A stretch of 64,000 nucleotides of DNA. Source: Istiophorus platypterus. Lineage: Eukaryota; Chordata; Actinopteri; Istiophoriformes; Istiophoridae. Made by a program: the position numbers and the translations under genes. The stretch's first letter is position 1, and every line of letters begins with the position of its first letter. The DNA is taken from NCBI GenBank assembly GCA_016859345.1, contig CM029120.1, forward strand, positions 25,677,116 to 25,741,115, read 5' to 3'. The notes under the pieces are model-generated. The model made no database searches. It had not been told where the DNA came from and saw only the letters and a program-made list of their open reading frames with translations. Shown piece after piece: positions 38,100-50,449 of the stretch.

Positions 38100-40340
38100 A
38101 TAATCATAATAATTAATATAGTGTGTGTTGATCGGGCTCAAGGGGCAGAAGGTAGTCTGCAGCCATGGATACAATCTCTGCAGCATCAGAGGCAGAAAAA
38201 CTTGCAGAAAGGAACAGCAGGAGAGAGGAGAGAGATGAGAAAACACAAACTACAGGACAGAGAAGAACGGTAATGAGCATTTTTGAGACATTAATGCGCA
38301 CATGGAGAGAGGAGGAGGCGGAGGAGAGGGGAGCTTGGTGCATCATGGGAAGTCCCCCAGTAGTCTAGGCCTATAGCAGCATGGTGAGGGAATTGGATTT
38401 GAATTTGGTTTTATGTGGCAGTGACATGTCCTAATAGAAGACAACTCCAAGATACCTGACAGTAGTGCTAGAGGACAGATCTAAATCCATCTAGAGTGAG
38501 TATATCATTAGATAATGCACTCCAGATGTGTTACAGGAGAAGCACACAAACTTCAGTGTTATCTGAGTTCAATAGTAGGAGGTTCCTGGTCATTCATATC
38601 TTTATATCCTTAAGACATGCTTGAAGTTTAGCTAACCAATTGGTCTCACTGGGCTTCATTGATAGGTATAATTGGGTATCATCTGCATAACAGTGGAAGT
38701 TAATGGAGTGTCTCCTGATAACATTGCCTAAGGGAAGCATATATATGGTGAATAGAACTGGTCCAAACATAGAACCTTTTGGAACTCTGTGACTAATTCA
38801 GTACATGGAAGATTTATTGTTAACATGCACAAATTGAAATGGATCTGATAAATAGGACTTAACCATCTAGGAGCAAGTCCTTTAATGCCAATAGTTATAT
38901 ACAGTTGTATATAGTTGGCAAAAACATTGAGATCGAGGGTAGACTTTTTAGAAGAGGTTTAATTACAGCTCTTTCAAAGGACTGAGATACGTAGCCTGAT
39001 AACAAGAACAGATTGATTATGTTTAATAGAGAAGTGCTAACTAAGAGAAGAACTTCTTTAAGCAGCCTGGTTGGGATGAGGTCTAAGAGACAGGTTGATG
39101 GTTTAGATGAAGAGATCACTGAAGTTAGTTGGTGAAGGTCAACAGGAGTGTAACTGTCTAATTATATATTGGGTTTTACAGCTGTTTCTAAGGCTCTTGT
39201 ATTTGAAGACAAATTAGTGCCAGTCAAGGGCAGGAGGAGTTGAACTTTGTCTCAAATAGCTAGAAAGTTTATCATTAAAGAAGCATATAAAATCGTCATT
39301 ACTGAAAGCTATAGGAAGACATAGATCAATCAAGCTATGACTCTTAGTCAGCCTGGCTATGGCGCTGAAAAGAAGCCAAGGGTTATTTTTATTTTCCTTT
39401 ATTAGAGATGAGTAATAGGCCGCTCTGGCAACACTCATGGCCTTCCTGTAAGTATTAAAATGATCATACCAGGCTAGGCGGGTTTGTTCCAGTTTAGTAG
39501 AGTGCGATATCCTTTCAATTTTTCATTTTGTTTGCTTCAGTAAACGGGGTTGGGAGTTAAGCCGTAGAGCTAAACTCCTTCGATTTATTATTTTCTTTTT
39601 TAGAAGGGTAGTAGAGACGAGCACTATTAACAGGCTGCTCAATTTGGGAGGTGCTAAAGGTACCATATAAGTTATCTGTTATATATTGTGATATGGCAGT
39701 GAATTTAGCAATGATGGAAATACTTCCTTAAATATAGCTACAGATAGACATCTAGTAAAGACATTTTTGCCTGTGTCTATATAGGTCAGTAATAGAACTT
39801 CAAAAGTTATTAAACTATAGTCCAAGAGAACAGGATTCTGTTGAAAGACAGAGTGCAATTTCAATGCCATAGGTCAGAACAACGTCAACAGTTTGGTTAA
39901 AACAATGAGCGGGCGTTACCCTCTGGGAAAAGCCAACTGAGTCTAAAGTGAGATAAACACAGTTCTGAGGCATCACTATCAATGTCCACATGGATATTGA
40001 AATCACCTAAAATAATTATTTTGTCTGTACTAATGACTAAGGTAGTGCAGTAAACTACAACAAATAGAGCAGGTTTTAACAATTTCCAAGTTGGATGTGT
40101 AACTAAGAATAAGGCTTTCAAATGAGTTACAACTGATTTTAGGCTTAGGCTTGATAAACAGGCATGAGTTGAAAAAGGCTGCAGTTGTAGAAAGAACTGT
40201 GCTGGGTCAGCTCGCACAGGCTACTGGGGGCTCGCTAACTACTGTAGCTAACAATTTGTTTCCATGGTCCAGAGCCATGCTTCCAAGTCACTGAGCCTAA
40301 CGACCATCACTGAAAATAAATTACATTTAGTACATGTTCC
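38100..40340 (-). mobile_element. L2-like LINE remnant (endonuclease to 3' end), minus strand
   Basis: On the minus strand the order is endonuclease, then reverse transcriptase, then 3' end. The frame at 39897-40217 carries 'TDKIIILGDFNIHVDIDSD', the endonuclease motif with Asp and Asn. Further on are 'CFNQTVDVVLTYGIEI' (39815-40006) and 'AARAAYYSSLIKENKNNPW'-type text (39214-39438). The frame at 38895-39119 carries 'STCLLDLIPTRLLKEVL' and 'SFERAVIKPLLK', the start of the reverse-transcriptase fingers. The palm around 38600-38850 is broken. The 3' non-coding part (38100-38400) includes AGTCTAGGCCTATAGCAGCA. Internal stops and frameshifts make it inactive. Confidence 0.85.
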
Positions 40341-41407
40341 CTTATTGCTATGGAGGCAGAGTTATAACTGAACATTAAACACACCGAGCAGGAGATAGCT
40401 GTAGAGGGAGAGGGAGAAGCTGTTACTGACTGCTAAGCTAAAGTAACTAACAGATCTGAGAAGCTTGTAAATTACTGTGAAATAGCAAGAGAATTGCTAC
40501 AAGAAGGACATCATTATATTAACGCAAAAAAAAACCCCAAAAAAACAAAAGCATGAGGGAATTAACTGATAAGGATAGAGGCTGCTTCATTAACGTCCCA
40601 ATCTGAGTGTCATTTATCTAATCCACTGCTCATGTAATTTGGCTTATGTTGGAAAAACACCAAGGCCATTATGTACTTGCATTATCAGCAAAATTAGAAC
40701 TGATAACCTTAATTTGCTATATTCTGTGTTTTTTTCTGTACATAACAAATTGTTCTTTTGTGTCATGTTATCTCCTAATTGTCAATGGAGCTGTCATTTT
40801 TAGTCTGTGTAATGTATATAACCTGTGTTTTATTAGATGGTTGCCTAATAAAGACTTTGCAGGTTGAAAGTGCCACCACAATAATGGTGGTGAAATGAAT
40901 CAAATTGAACCCAGTTTCACACTGTAAAAGCACAGAAGTTTGGGTTGATCAATCAACAGATCTAACAGATGAAGAAAGGTTATGTAAATGAGGATTTTAC
41001 TCAGTCTCAAAACACGGGTATCTAAACACTAGCGTGAAATTGATAAAGTCATCAGCTTTGGGGAAAAAATAACATCAACCTTTCTCTGATCCTCATGGAA
41101 TGGCTATGAAAAGTGCTGTTTAGTAATTAAGCTCTAGCCTATATTTCCTTTTAGAATTTAAAAGCTCATGATTATAAATCAATAAACTGTTTTTTGCAAT
41201 GTAATCAGACTACATACAAAATTTAATAAAAAAATTATTGAAGTCATATGAAACTGGAATTGTGTTAAAGTCTACTTTGTGGCCAGAAAACTCAACTTTG
41301 CAAAGAGTTTGATCTTAGGAGGAGCATTAGGACTTAAATTAGGATGAAAAATTTTTAATGTACCAGAGCTTTTCAGATCCTTCTAGAAATCTAGGCATAT
41401 TTCCTTA
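40341..41407. other. AT-rich DNA, no recognised gene
   Basis: A 73-codon frame at 40646-40867 is hydrophobic and AT-driven. Its end resembles a retroelement poly-A site (CCTAATAAAGACTTTGCAGG) but lacks further support. Confidence 0.45.
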
Positions 41408-41423
41408 TATGAGAATAAAACCC
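41408..41423 (+). repeat. Target-site duplication, left copy (16 bp)
   Basis: TATGAGAATAAAACCC is repeated perfectly at 44554-44569 on the other side of the LINE. Confidence 0.95.
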
Positions 41424-41449
41424 TCTTCTTTTTCTTTCGGCTTTTCCCT

Positions 41450-41612
41450 TTAGGGGTCGCCACAGCAAATCAGTGTCCTCCATCTAACCCTGTCTTCTGC
41501 GTCCTCTTCTCTCACACCAACTACCTTCATGTCCACTTTCACTACATCCATAAACCTCCTCTTTGGTCTTCCTCTAGGCCTCCTTCCTGGGAGTTCAAAA
41601 CTCAGTATCCTT
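41450..41612 (-). pseudogene. LINE ORF C-terminal tail, out of frame
   Basis: After a frameshift in an AGAAGGAT-AGAAGGAT stretch near 41602-41620, probably slippage of an 8-bp unit, the family C-terminus continues in another frame. It includes 'RGRPKRRFMDVVK' and 'DRVRWRTLI'. It ends at the TAA read from 41452-41450, inside the GGCGACCCCTAAAGGG block. The same tail is present in the truncated copy at 10235-10395. Confidence 0.85.
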
Positions 41613-43755
41613 CTATCCTTCTATATTCACTATCTCTTCTCAGGACATGTCCAAACCATCTCAGTCTGGCCTCTCTGACTTTATCTCCAAAACCTCTAAC
41701 ATGTGCTGTCCCTCTGATGTACTCATTCCTGATCCTATCCATCCTGGTCACTCCCAGAGAGAACCTCAACATCTTCATCTCTGCTACCTCCAGCTCTGCC
41801 TCCTGTCTTTTCCTCAGTGGCACTGTCTCTAGACCAAACAGCATCGCTGGTCTCACCACAGTTTTGTACACCTTTCCTTTCATTTTAGCTGAAACTCTTC
41901 TATCACACATCACACCTGACACTTTTCTCCACCCGTTCCAGCCTGCCTGCACACGCTTCTTCACCTCTTTTCCACACTCTCCACTGCCCTGGACTGTTGA
42001 CCCTAAGTACTTAAAATCCTCCACCTTCTTTATCTCTTCTCCCTGTAACCTCACTCTTCCACTTGGGTCCCTCTCGTTCACACACACGTACTCTGTCTTG
42101 CTGCGGCTAACCTTCATTCCTCTCCTTTCCAGGGCAAATCTCCACCTCTCAAGCTTCTCCTCCACCTGTTCCCTGCTCTCACTACATATCACAATGTCAT
42201 CTGCAAACATCATAGTCCATGGAGATTCCTGTCTAACCTCGTCTGTCAGTCTGTCCATCACCATAGCAAACAAGAAGGGGCTTAGAGCTGATCCCTGATG
42301 CAGTCCCACCTCTACCTTGAACTCCTCTGTCACACCTACAGCACACCTAACCACTGTCTTACAGTCCACATACATGTCCTGCACCACTCTAACATACTTC
42401 TCTGTCAATCCAGACTTCCTCATACAGTACCACAGTTCCTCTCTGGGCACCCTGTCATACGCTTTCTCCAGATCTACAAAGCGACAATGCAGCTCCCTCT
42501 GACCTTCCCTGTACTTCTCTATCAACATCCTCAAAGCAAATACTGCATCTGTGGTACTCTTTTTTGGCATGAAGCCATACTGCTGCTCACAAATGCTCAA
42601 TTTTGCCCTTAGTCTAGCTTCAACTACTCTTTCCCATAGCTTCATTGTATGGCTCATCAGCTTTATTCCTCTGTAGTTGCCACAGTTCTGCACATCTCCC
42701 TTGTTCTTAAAAATGGGCACCAGCACACTTCTCCTCCATTCCTCAGGCATCTTCTCACTATCTAAGATCCTGTTAAACAACCCAGTCAGAAACTCTACTG
42801 CCGCCTCTCCTAGACACTTCCATACCTCCACAGGTATATCATCAGGACCAAGTGCCTTTCCACTCTTCATCCTCTTCAGTGCCTTCCTCACTTCATCTTT
42901 ACTAATCTTTGCTATTTCCTGATCCACAACAGCCACATCTTCTACTCTTCGTTCTCTCTCATTTTCCTCATTCATCAACTCTTCAAAGTACTCTTTCCAT
43001 CTTCCCATCACACTGCTGGCACCTGTCAATACATTTCCATCTCTATCCTTAATCACCCTAACCTGCTGCACGTCCTTCCCATCTCTGTCTCTCTGCCTTG
43101 CCAATCTGTATAGATCAGTCTCTCCCTCCTTACTGTCCAACCTAACATACAAGTCATCATAAGCCCCTTGTTTGGCCTTTGCCACCTCTACTTTCACCTT
43201 ACGCTGCATCTCCCTGTACTCCTGTCTACTCTCTTCAGTCCTCTCAGTGTCCCACTTCTTCTTAGCTAATCTCTTTTTCTGTATACACTCCTGCACCTCC
43301 TCATTCCACCACCAAGTCTCCTTATCTACTTTCCTTCCAGATGACACACCAAGTACTCTCCTTCCTGTCTCCCTGATCACATTAGCTGTAGTTCTCCAGT
43401 CATCTGGAAGCACCTCCTGACCTCCAAGAGCTTGCCTCAACTCCTTCCTAAAAGTCATGCAACACTCTTCCTTTTTTAGCTTCCACCATTTCGTCCTCTG
43501 CTCTGCCGTTGTCCTCTTCGTCTTCCTCACCACCAAGGTCATCCTACACACCAGCATTCTATGCTGTCTGGCTACACTCTCACCAACCACTACTTTGCAG
43601 TCACTGATCTCCTTCAGATTACACCGTCTACACAAGATATAGTCTATCTGTGTGCTCCTACCTCCACTCTTATACGTCACTCTGTGCTCCTGCCTCTTCT
43701 GGAAGAAAGTATTCACTACAGCCATTTCCATCCTTTTTGCAAAATCAACCACCAT
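41602..43755 (-). pseudogene. LINE endonuclease C-terminus and reverse transcriptase (717 codons)
   Basis: The ATG at 43755 is an internal Met of the endonuclease, not a true start. Residues 34-39 (STQIDY) and His65 (ARQHRM) complete the endonuclease Asp and His boxes. The reverse transcriptase follows: 'NYRGIKLMS', 'QYGFMPKKSTTDA', 'FVDLEKAYDRVPRE' with the first catalytic Asp, 'HQGSALSPFLFAMVMD', and 'FADDIVI' at about residues 517-523 with the catalytic Asp pair. 'FKYLGSTVQGSG' and a basic C-terminal region ending in 'GHVLRRDSEY' complete it. The 717-codon span without a stop shows how little it has decayed. It overlaps the upstream ORF by 40 bases in another frame. Confidence 0.95.
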
Positions 43756-44438
43756 CTGTCCTTCATGCTCCTCTCCTGGATACCGAATCTGCCCATCGCT
43801 TCCTCATCGCCTCTGTTTCCTGCACCAACATGTCCATTGAAGTCTGCACCAATGACAACTCTCTCATCTCTAGGGATGCTCTGTATGGCTTCATCAAGGT
43901 CCGACCAGAATTTCTCCTTCTCCTCCAGCTCACAGCCTACCTGTGGAGCATACCCACTAACCACATTGAACATTACACCTTCGATTTCTAGCTTCAGAGT
44001 CATCACTCTATCCGACACTCTTTTTACCTCCAGGACATTCCTAGCAAGCTCCTCTTTCAAGATAACTCCTACTCCGTTTCTCTTCCTATCTACACCATGG
44101 TAGAACAACTTGAACCCTGCTCCCAAACTTCTAGCCTTGCTACCTTTCCACCTGGTCTCCTGGACACACAGTATGTCTACCTTCCTCCTCTGCATCATGT
44201 CAACTAACTCTCTACCCTTTCCTGTCATGGTTCCAACATTCAAAGTCCCTACTCTCAGTTCTAGCCTCTTGGCATTCCTCTTCTCTCTCTTCCTACAAAC
44301 ACACCTTCCTCCTCTCCTTCTTCTACCAACAGTAGTCCAATTTCCACCGGCACCCTGTAGGTGAACAGCACCGATGGCGGTCGTTGTTAACCCGGGCCTC
44401 GACCGATCCAGTTTGGGATTCACAGATCTGACTCGCAT
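43716..44438 (-). pseudogene. LINE APE-type endonuclease, N-terminal part
   Basis: The ORF is open from 44519, but the first ATG is at 44438, so I start there; upstream text is leader-like. Counting residues from the open-frame start at 44519, Asn94 of 'TLNVGT' is the metal-binding region, Glu121 lies in 'CVQETRW', Tyr190 in 'SGYAPQ', and Asp226 and Asn228 in 'GADFNGHVG'. These are the standard APE endonuclease boxes, which nick target DNA for reverse transcription. The frame stays family-like to 'FGIQER' (about residue 250). It then reads out of frame to 43716, so a small indel lies near 43755-43770. The rest of the endonuclease continues in the next ORF. Confidence 0.92.
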
Positions 44439-44553
44439 GTTTGATTTGGCAAAAGTTTTACGTTGGATGCCCTTCCTGACACAACCCTCTGTATTTATCC
44501 GGGCTTGGGACCGGTACAATAAGACACTGGCTTGTGTCCCCTTGCGGCTACAT

Positions 44554-44569
44554 TATGAGAATAAAACCC
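44554..44569 (+). repeat. Target-site duplication, right copy (16 bp)
   Basis: A perfect second copy of TATGAGAATAAAACCC next to the 5' end of the LINE. Confidence 0.95.
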
Positions 44570-45819
44570 AAATTGTAATAAATCCCTGTTTTCTTTAGAG
44601 ATCTAAATTACACATATGTAACCATTGTTTCAACAGCATTTCAGTGACTACTTCAAGTTCTATATAATTTTGGACATATTTTTTTCTCAAAAAAATTCAT
44701 GACTAGTTGAATAAATGTAAAGAATTACATATCATACAATGTTATTGTGCAGGTTTAATATTCAGATGCCACTGCATTTATGGTGGCTTGCTCTATTCTG
44801 CCTATAAAATTAGTCTATATAATAATTTAGGCATGAGCAAACATTAAAGTGCATGCAATATCACTGGGAAATACTGTATGTTTTTTTTTTCTTTTTGCCA
44901 TTCATTGAAAGCTCCAGAGTTTTACATTTAATCTGATAGAATAAGGCAATAAAACAACCAAGCACATATGGTGCGAAGCTTAGAGATGACTGCATTTGTT
45001 ATTCCGTGGTGTATCATTACACACTACAACAAATTAGAACAAGATGGCCAACAACAATCTATAACAATACAACACAGAGGCAAATGAGTCATAGCTTAAG
45101 CAAACAAACAGGTGTGATACCATAAAATCCCTCCTTGAATACAAACAGCAGCAGGACCACAAGCTGACACCTTGAAATTAAACCATGACCTCAGACAGAG
45201 AAAGATTTCAGAAATTGAGTCACTTCACAGCTATGTTGCTTTTATAAACACAAACACAGGCTTTCAGTGGTCAAACCACATGTGTCTATCATGAAGTTAG
45301 TTATCCAAACGACAGCAGAGAGGTGAGAGGTGAGGAAGTATCCATGATATCACTGAAAGGGTTGTTTTACGACGGGAAAAAGGTTGTTCTGTGTCATTAT
45401 TACTTTGGTTCTGGTAAATTAATTATGGCTCCAACAAGCCTAAGACATCAAAATGTATCAATAAAGCTGATGAAAACTACAGTGGCCCATTAGGACAAAA
45501 ACATGCATGATCAAAAGCCCAAACATTAAAGAGAATTCACTCCGAATCCAGAAATTCAGCAAATATCAAAAAATATAAAATGGGGAAAAAAATTGTTACA
45601 AGTAATGGTGATTTCAATTTAGATGAGCAGTAACATTACAGTTAGAGATGTGTGCCCAATTGGCTTTATGTACCTAACCTAACCCAAAAAGTTTTAAAAT
45701 TTTTTCAGTTGAGAAAGTAACCATGTAAGTTTTGATTGTGTTGTCAATTTATCGAAATAATGCCTGATTTTTAATGTTGTGGCCAATGTATTTGTGGTTT
45801 ATGTGATATAAACAGTGCA
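44570..45819. other. AT-rich DNA, no recognised gene
   Basis: No transposon motif or supported frame is seen. Confidence 0.5.
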
Positions 45820-45820
45820 A

Positions 45821-45867
<47 letters not shown>

Positions 45868-46000
45868 CACACATACACATATATATATGAAAGAGAGAGA
45901 GAAGGAGAGAGAGGGGGCAGAGAGAGTCGGAGAGAGATGAACAGTGTATATATATATATATTTATATATATACGAACAGTATATAATTATGTATACACTG
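45820..46000. repeat. Compound CA / GA / TA microsatellite
   Basis: A CA array at about 45825-45875 (with one AAAC interruption) is followed by TATATA, a GA-rich tract at about 45890-45925 and a TA array at about 45948-45970. A minus-strand frame through it is a repeat artefact. Confidence 0.9.
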
Positions 46001-47464
46001 TGTGTCAGCTCTGTACATTTATATATGGACACATACAGCAAGCTCATGCACACATTTAGAGTAGGTTTTTTGCCCTTTAACTCTGCTACTGAAACCTTTA
46101 AACAATCATTCATATGATGGTTATGATGGATATCTGAAACTGTACTCAAATTGTGATCAAAGGCATTGGTCTATTTAAGAGGTTTTATTTCTGTAATTTA
46201 TTTCTACATCTGTCTCAATGACATTCATGCTTACTGCTCATTCCCTGTTAACTATTTCTCATGTTGCTTGCTATGAAGAAAGATGACATCACCTATTCTT
46301 AGTCTTGCGTACAAATGTCTTATTGATCTATCTCAACAAGGGGAAGCAATCGTCACTAACCACAAAATCAGACCTATTTATATATCTCTGACGATATTAG
46401 AGATGTGGGCAGTGATTCAGTGGTCTAAAACCAAATTAATGCTGTTTGTCACAGAGTTTATTTGGGTTTTTTTAATAGCATTTGGAGTCAGCTTTAAGCT
46501 TCACATCTTGATATGCAGTACAACCTATTTTTACATCTATACAGGAGAAAAGCTGATTATGTTGCAAATATACATTCAACCTGCCCCAGAGCACTGAGAT
46601 AGTCACAGAAAATTTCCTTTCATCACACTTTTAGAAGTGATGGGGTTTTTTGTTTGTTTGTCTGTTATGCTATACTTACTCTTTATTGTCTTTCTGTGGA
46701 ACATTCTTGTTTATACCACTTATGCATAGAATTAGTAAGCAAAATCCCCCCTGTCCTTGCTACCCCATAAAGCATTTCTCCCTCTCACTGACTTTACTAC
46801 CACATGACTTTAAAACAGATGCAGTCATAAAGTTATTTATTAAGGAGGGATTGGTCCCTCTTTAATGTGAAGGTTGCACCTGCTAGCCTGCTAGCCTAAT
46901 ATGATTACTCCTCTGCTTAGCAGGAGAGGGCTCCTGGTGTTTTAACACCTTCTGTGAGTCCCAGGTGCATGCTCCAGCACTTAGCCAAATTTTTCCTATT
47001 ACATATCATTTTTCTCTTTTATTTGAAGACAGGAGAGAACAGCAAGAATGTGTTAGAGTGAAAGAAGCAGACTATATATCAACACAGGTCCCATGTTACA
47101 CCATGACTAAATGCTTCTCAGTGGTCATATAGCTGATGCAATGCAATATTGCTGTGTTGATAGTAATGCTTTCACGTTGATAGTACCATTCTAAACACTG
47201 AGTACAGTATCTGCATTTGTATTATCTAAAACATTTTAGATCCACAGTTGCATAGGCTGCAATGTTCATTTAAACTGAAAAATAACTATAAGCCTAAATA
47301 TGAAATGGAACAGGGCCTTTCTGAGATTTTTGAGAAGTTTTTGAATGTGGAATAAGTTCATGCAGTGTTCCAAATGGAATTTGCTCTCAAAACAGCTCAA
47401 AACAGATGTTAGAAATATTCTGGTTCTTATTGACGAGATTTCTGTGGACTTTTCAGCTGGATAT
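46001..47464. other. AT-rich DNA, no recognised gene
   Basis: A 104-codon plus frame at 46283-46597 is AT-driven and unrecognised. The minus frame at 47266-47475 could be a decayed end of the neighbouring Tc1 copy, but the match is too weak to use. Confidence 0.45.
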
Positions 47465-48305
47465 TCATGCATCAAATTTCATGTTCTATCATACCCCAAA
47501 GGTGTTCTACCGGGCTCAGATTTGATGACTGGGGAGGCCAATGAAATACACTCAACTCCTTGTCATGCTCCTGAAACAAATTGAAACTTTGCTCTGTGAC
47601 ATCATGCATTATCATGCAGGAAATAGCCATTAGAGGATGGTAAACTGTGGTTATAAAGAGATGCATACAGTCAGCCAAAATACTTAGGCTCTGGCATTTA
47701 AACCATGATTGACTGGTGCTGAGGGGCCCAGAGTGGACTGGACTGCTGACACAAGGCAGGTTGGATCTATGGACACATGCTGTGGAAACCAAATTCTGAA
47801 CCTATAATCTTTGTGCCTCAACCAAAACCCAGATTCATTACAACAGGCTACATTTTTCAAGTCTTCAGTTTTGGTGAGCCTGTCTACTGTATTTTCTATC
47901 CATGGTTTACGGGGTTTGGAAGCATATGGTCTTCTCCTTTTGTAGCCCATCCACCTCAAGGTTCAATATATTGTGTATTTAGAAATGCTTTTCTGCTCAT
48001 CACTTTGGCTTTACTCCTATAACTGCTTTAATCAACCAGAAATGCCACTCAGTGGATGTTTTTTGGGGTTTTTTTTGTTTGTTTTTTACACCATTCTAAC
48101 CATTTACCATAATCTTTAGAGACTATTGTGTCTGACAATTCTAGGAGATATATAAATACACAAATCAGCCCCTCTGGCACCTCTGGCACGGTCCTCAGTC
48201 AAAGTAGCTGAGAGAACATTTTTTTCCTCTTTCTAATTTTTGTCGAATAATGGCACAAATAAGCAGGTGTAAAGGTGTTCCTAATAAAATGCTTGGTGAG
48301 TGCAT
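47465..48305 (-). pseudogene. Degenerate Tc1-family transposon (first family), minus strand
   Basis: On the minus strand the N-terminal DNA-binding part and first catalytic region lie at 47684-47959, with 'RRWMGYKRRRPYA'-like text, 'CNESGFWLRHKDYRFRIW' and 'IDPTCLVSAVQS'. At 47472-47792 come 'FQEHDKELSVFHWPPQSSNL' and 'PVEHLWGMIEHE', the block with the catalytic Glu of the DD34E triad. The first Asp is replaced by Asn in the 'NESGF' strand. The terminal repeat is well kept at about 48274-48304 (GGTGTTCCTAATAAAATGCT, then TGGTGAGTGC). The left terminal repeat is missing. The frame is broken between the two parts and near 48010, so the copy is inactive. Confidence 0.88.
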
Positions 48306-50449
48306 GTTATCTCTGTAAATACATGAACTGATCATATCAATTTTCCAAATGAACAACAGCCACAGTGACATGTTAAATTTTACTTCACTAATTATCGAAA
48401 CAAGTTTTAACAAGTGGAAAGCCAACTTCAAATGACAAATTAGTATCATTCCTCAGTCCATGATATGCTGTGCTATCCTTGCAGGGAGTGATGCGGTCAG
48501 AGGTGCCAAAGATTAATATTGTACATAATTAATAAATAATTAGATAATTATCATGCAGTCTTTAACATGACTTTGTCTGCTCTACAGTACTTTTTCACTT
48601 ATCTTAGGAGAAAGCATCTAATAAGTTTATAAACAACTTAACAAAGATTAATAGAACTATTATAATAAAATGTTAATCATTATAACCATCAGTCAATATA
48701 TAAACCTTGTCTTGTGACAAATCTGTCAATCTGATTGTATTATACTCACACTTGACCCCTGATGAAAGAGATATAGAAATGTTTGGCCTCAAAGACCAAC
48801 TACCAAACTGTTTTTGATGGTAAAAAAGAAAAAAAAAGAGAAATAATATTCAAACATCATACAAACAAGAACAATACACACACACACATATACTGCACAG
48901 AGTTTAAATGCCCCTCTTAATATCAAGTAGAGCAAGAGAGACTCATCTTAATCTGAATCCAATTTTGATGTGTTGTTCTTTTCTTCGACATGTTCTTTGT
49001 CCAGATTCAATTTTATGGTTATATGATGTCACCTAGTGAGCAAGAGAAAATAATGCAGCCATCACTGGCCTCACTTGAAACTCTAGCATACAGTTTTTAA
49101 GATGAATCTCAACCTAAGTTTGAGTAACTGATGAAAGCCTTCTCCTCCTGAAAATCTCCCACTTCTACCAATGGCTCATACTTTCACCTTAATGTCCGAT
49201 TGAAAATGTTCTCAAGATGTAAGCATGTGTACACAATCACATACACATTGCATGTAACATTAAAGCAATTGTAGTGCACCAAAAATAAATAGTCAGTGAT
49301 AAATAGTCAGTGATGAGATTGTAAACATTTATCCAGATCATCACTGCTTTATTTGGAGGTCAAACTGAAAGTGTACCTGAAAAGCTTCTAATGATACCTC
49401 GGTTAACAAGAAAAGTGTGTGTCAGTCAAAGCAGCTGAAGCAGGAAATAGGTCTGCAAAATATGAAGGACAGTTGAGGTAATAATTTTAACATTTATCTT
49501 TGTTTTCCCTTTCCATCAAGTGTGTCTACCCTGGGCGTCCGTAAAAAAGTAAGCATCTCAAAGTGCTCAATCATATACTATACAGAATTCAGCTGGAGCC
49601 TCAGAGAGCTACTGGTCTCCAGTTTAATTTTGGGACAACCATATGTTTAGGGTAGGTTGTAAATTTATGATGAATGGCCTCCTCCATATTTGTTAAAGAT
49701 TGATTTTGAATTGAAAAAATTAATATGCTCAAACTTTATGCGATAGCCACAACAGTGCTTTAGTGGAGTTAAGCAAAAAAAAACCCTCTGCTTTCCAGCC
49801 ACGCAGCTGTGCACATGCTCTGCTCCAACACTCCTGTTACTTTCTTTCTTAATTTTTCCAAAAATCAGCCAAAAAAATGTTATTGTTTTGAATCAGTTAT
49901 TTCAATAATCTAGCTCATGCTATTTATTCACCACTAAATGATGATAGCCTTAACAAATGCAATTGTTACACTATTTGAAAAAGGGATAAATATCCAAAAA
50001 TTATAGAAAGTCTCTATTTTCAATTTAGATAACAAGGAATACAACAAAAATTCTAAAATGCATTTGTAAAGTGAATATTTTGTACAAAAACTGTGATATA
50101 GCCTAATTATAGGAACAATTAATGAGGGAATACTGAAGAGTACTAGGTTATCACCTTTATGCATTTTGGATGAGGGAAAGGAAGGAATCACCTAAATTTA
50201 CTTAAAGAATAAATTAACACCTGGCAACCAATTATTTAATTTATTACTTGTCACTTATTTCAGTGTAATTCATCCATTTTTTCATTAATCAATTGATCCA
50301 GCTAATACTTATGAATGTTCTTTAATAACCATACTATATAACTATAACTATATTTTAGCTAGAATTGTTGCTGTGAAATAAATTGTTTTTTTCTGTTATG
50401 ATAATTTGCATCTTGTCCACCTTTCTCCCATTTTCACCATGTGACAGTA
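48306..50449. other. AT-rich DNA, no recognised gene
   Basis: Only AT-rich DNA, an A-rich tract near 48825-48840 and a 14-bp tandem pair (ATAAATAGTCAGTG) near 49286-49313 are visible. Confidence 0.45.

Larger units (their letters stand above)
41424..44553 (-). mobile_element. Near-complete RTE-clade LINE, minus strand
   Basis: An element of 3130 bp bounded by a perfect 16-bp target duplication. In its own direction it runs from a 5' leader beginning near 44553, with the CGGGCTTGGGACCGG and CCTTCCTGACACAACCC (plus-strand) blocks typical of fish copies. An APE endonuclease, reverse transcriptase and basic C-terminal tail follow, then a short 3' end GGGAAAAGCCGAAAG and an A-rich tail at 41424-41435. 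There is one continuous coding region in principle, interrupted by two frameshifts, near 43755-43770 and near 41602-41615. All catalytic boxes survive. The intact duplication and near-identity to the truncated copy at 10235 show a young insertion. RTE assignment rests on motif order, the single ORF and the short 3' end; the exact family (Expander/Rex3-like) is not proven. Confidence 0.95.

Noticed and set aside
34980..40340. The two L2-like pieces as one LINE split by the Tc1 cluster
   Set aside because: On the minus strand the 5' piece lies downstream of the 3' piece, and 34990-35110 overlaps the content of 40080-40210, so they are separate copies.
41647..44364. Many plus-strand open frames up to 193 codons opposite the LINE
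   Set aside because: They are antisense shadows of the intact minus-strand LINE frames, and their Ser/Leu/Pro-rich text reflects the reverse complement of Glu/Arg/Lys codons.
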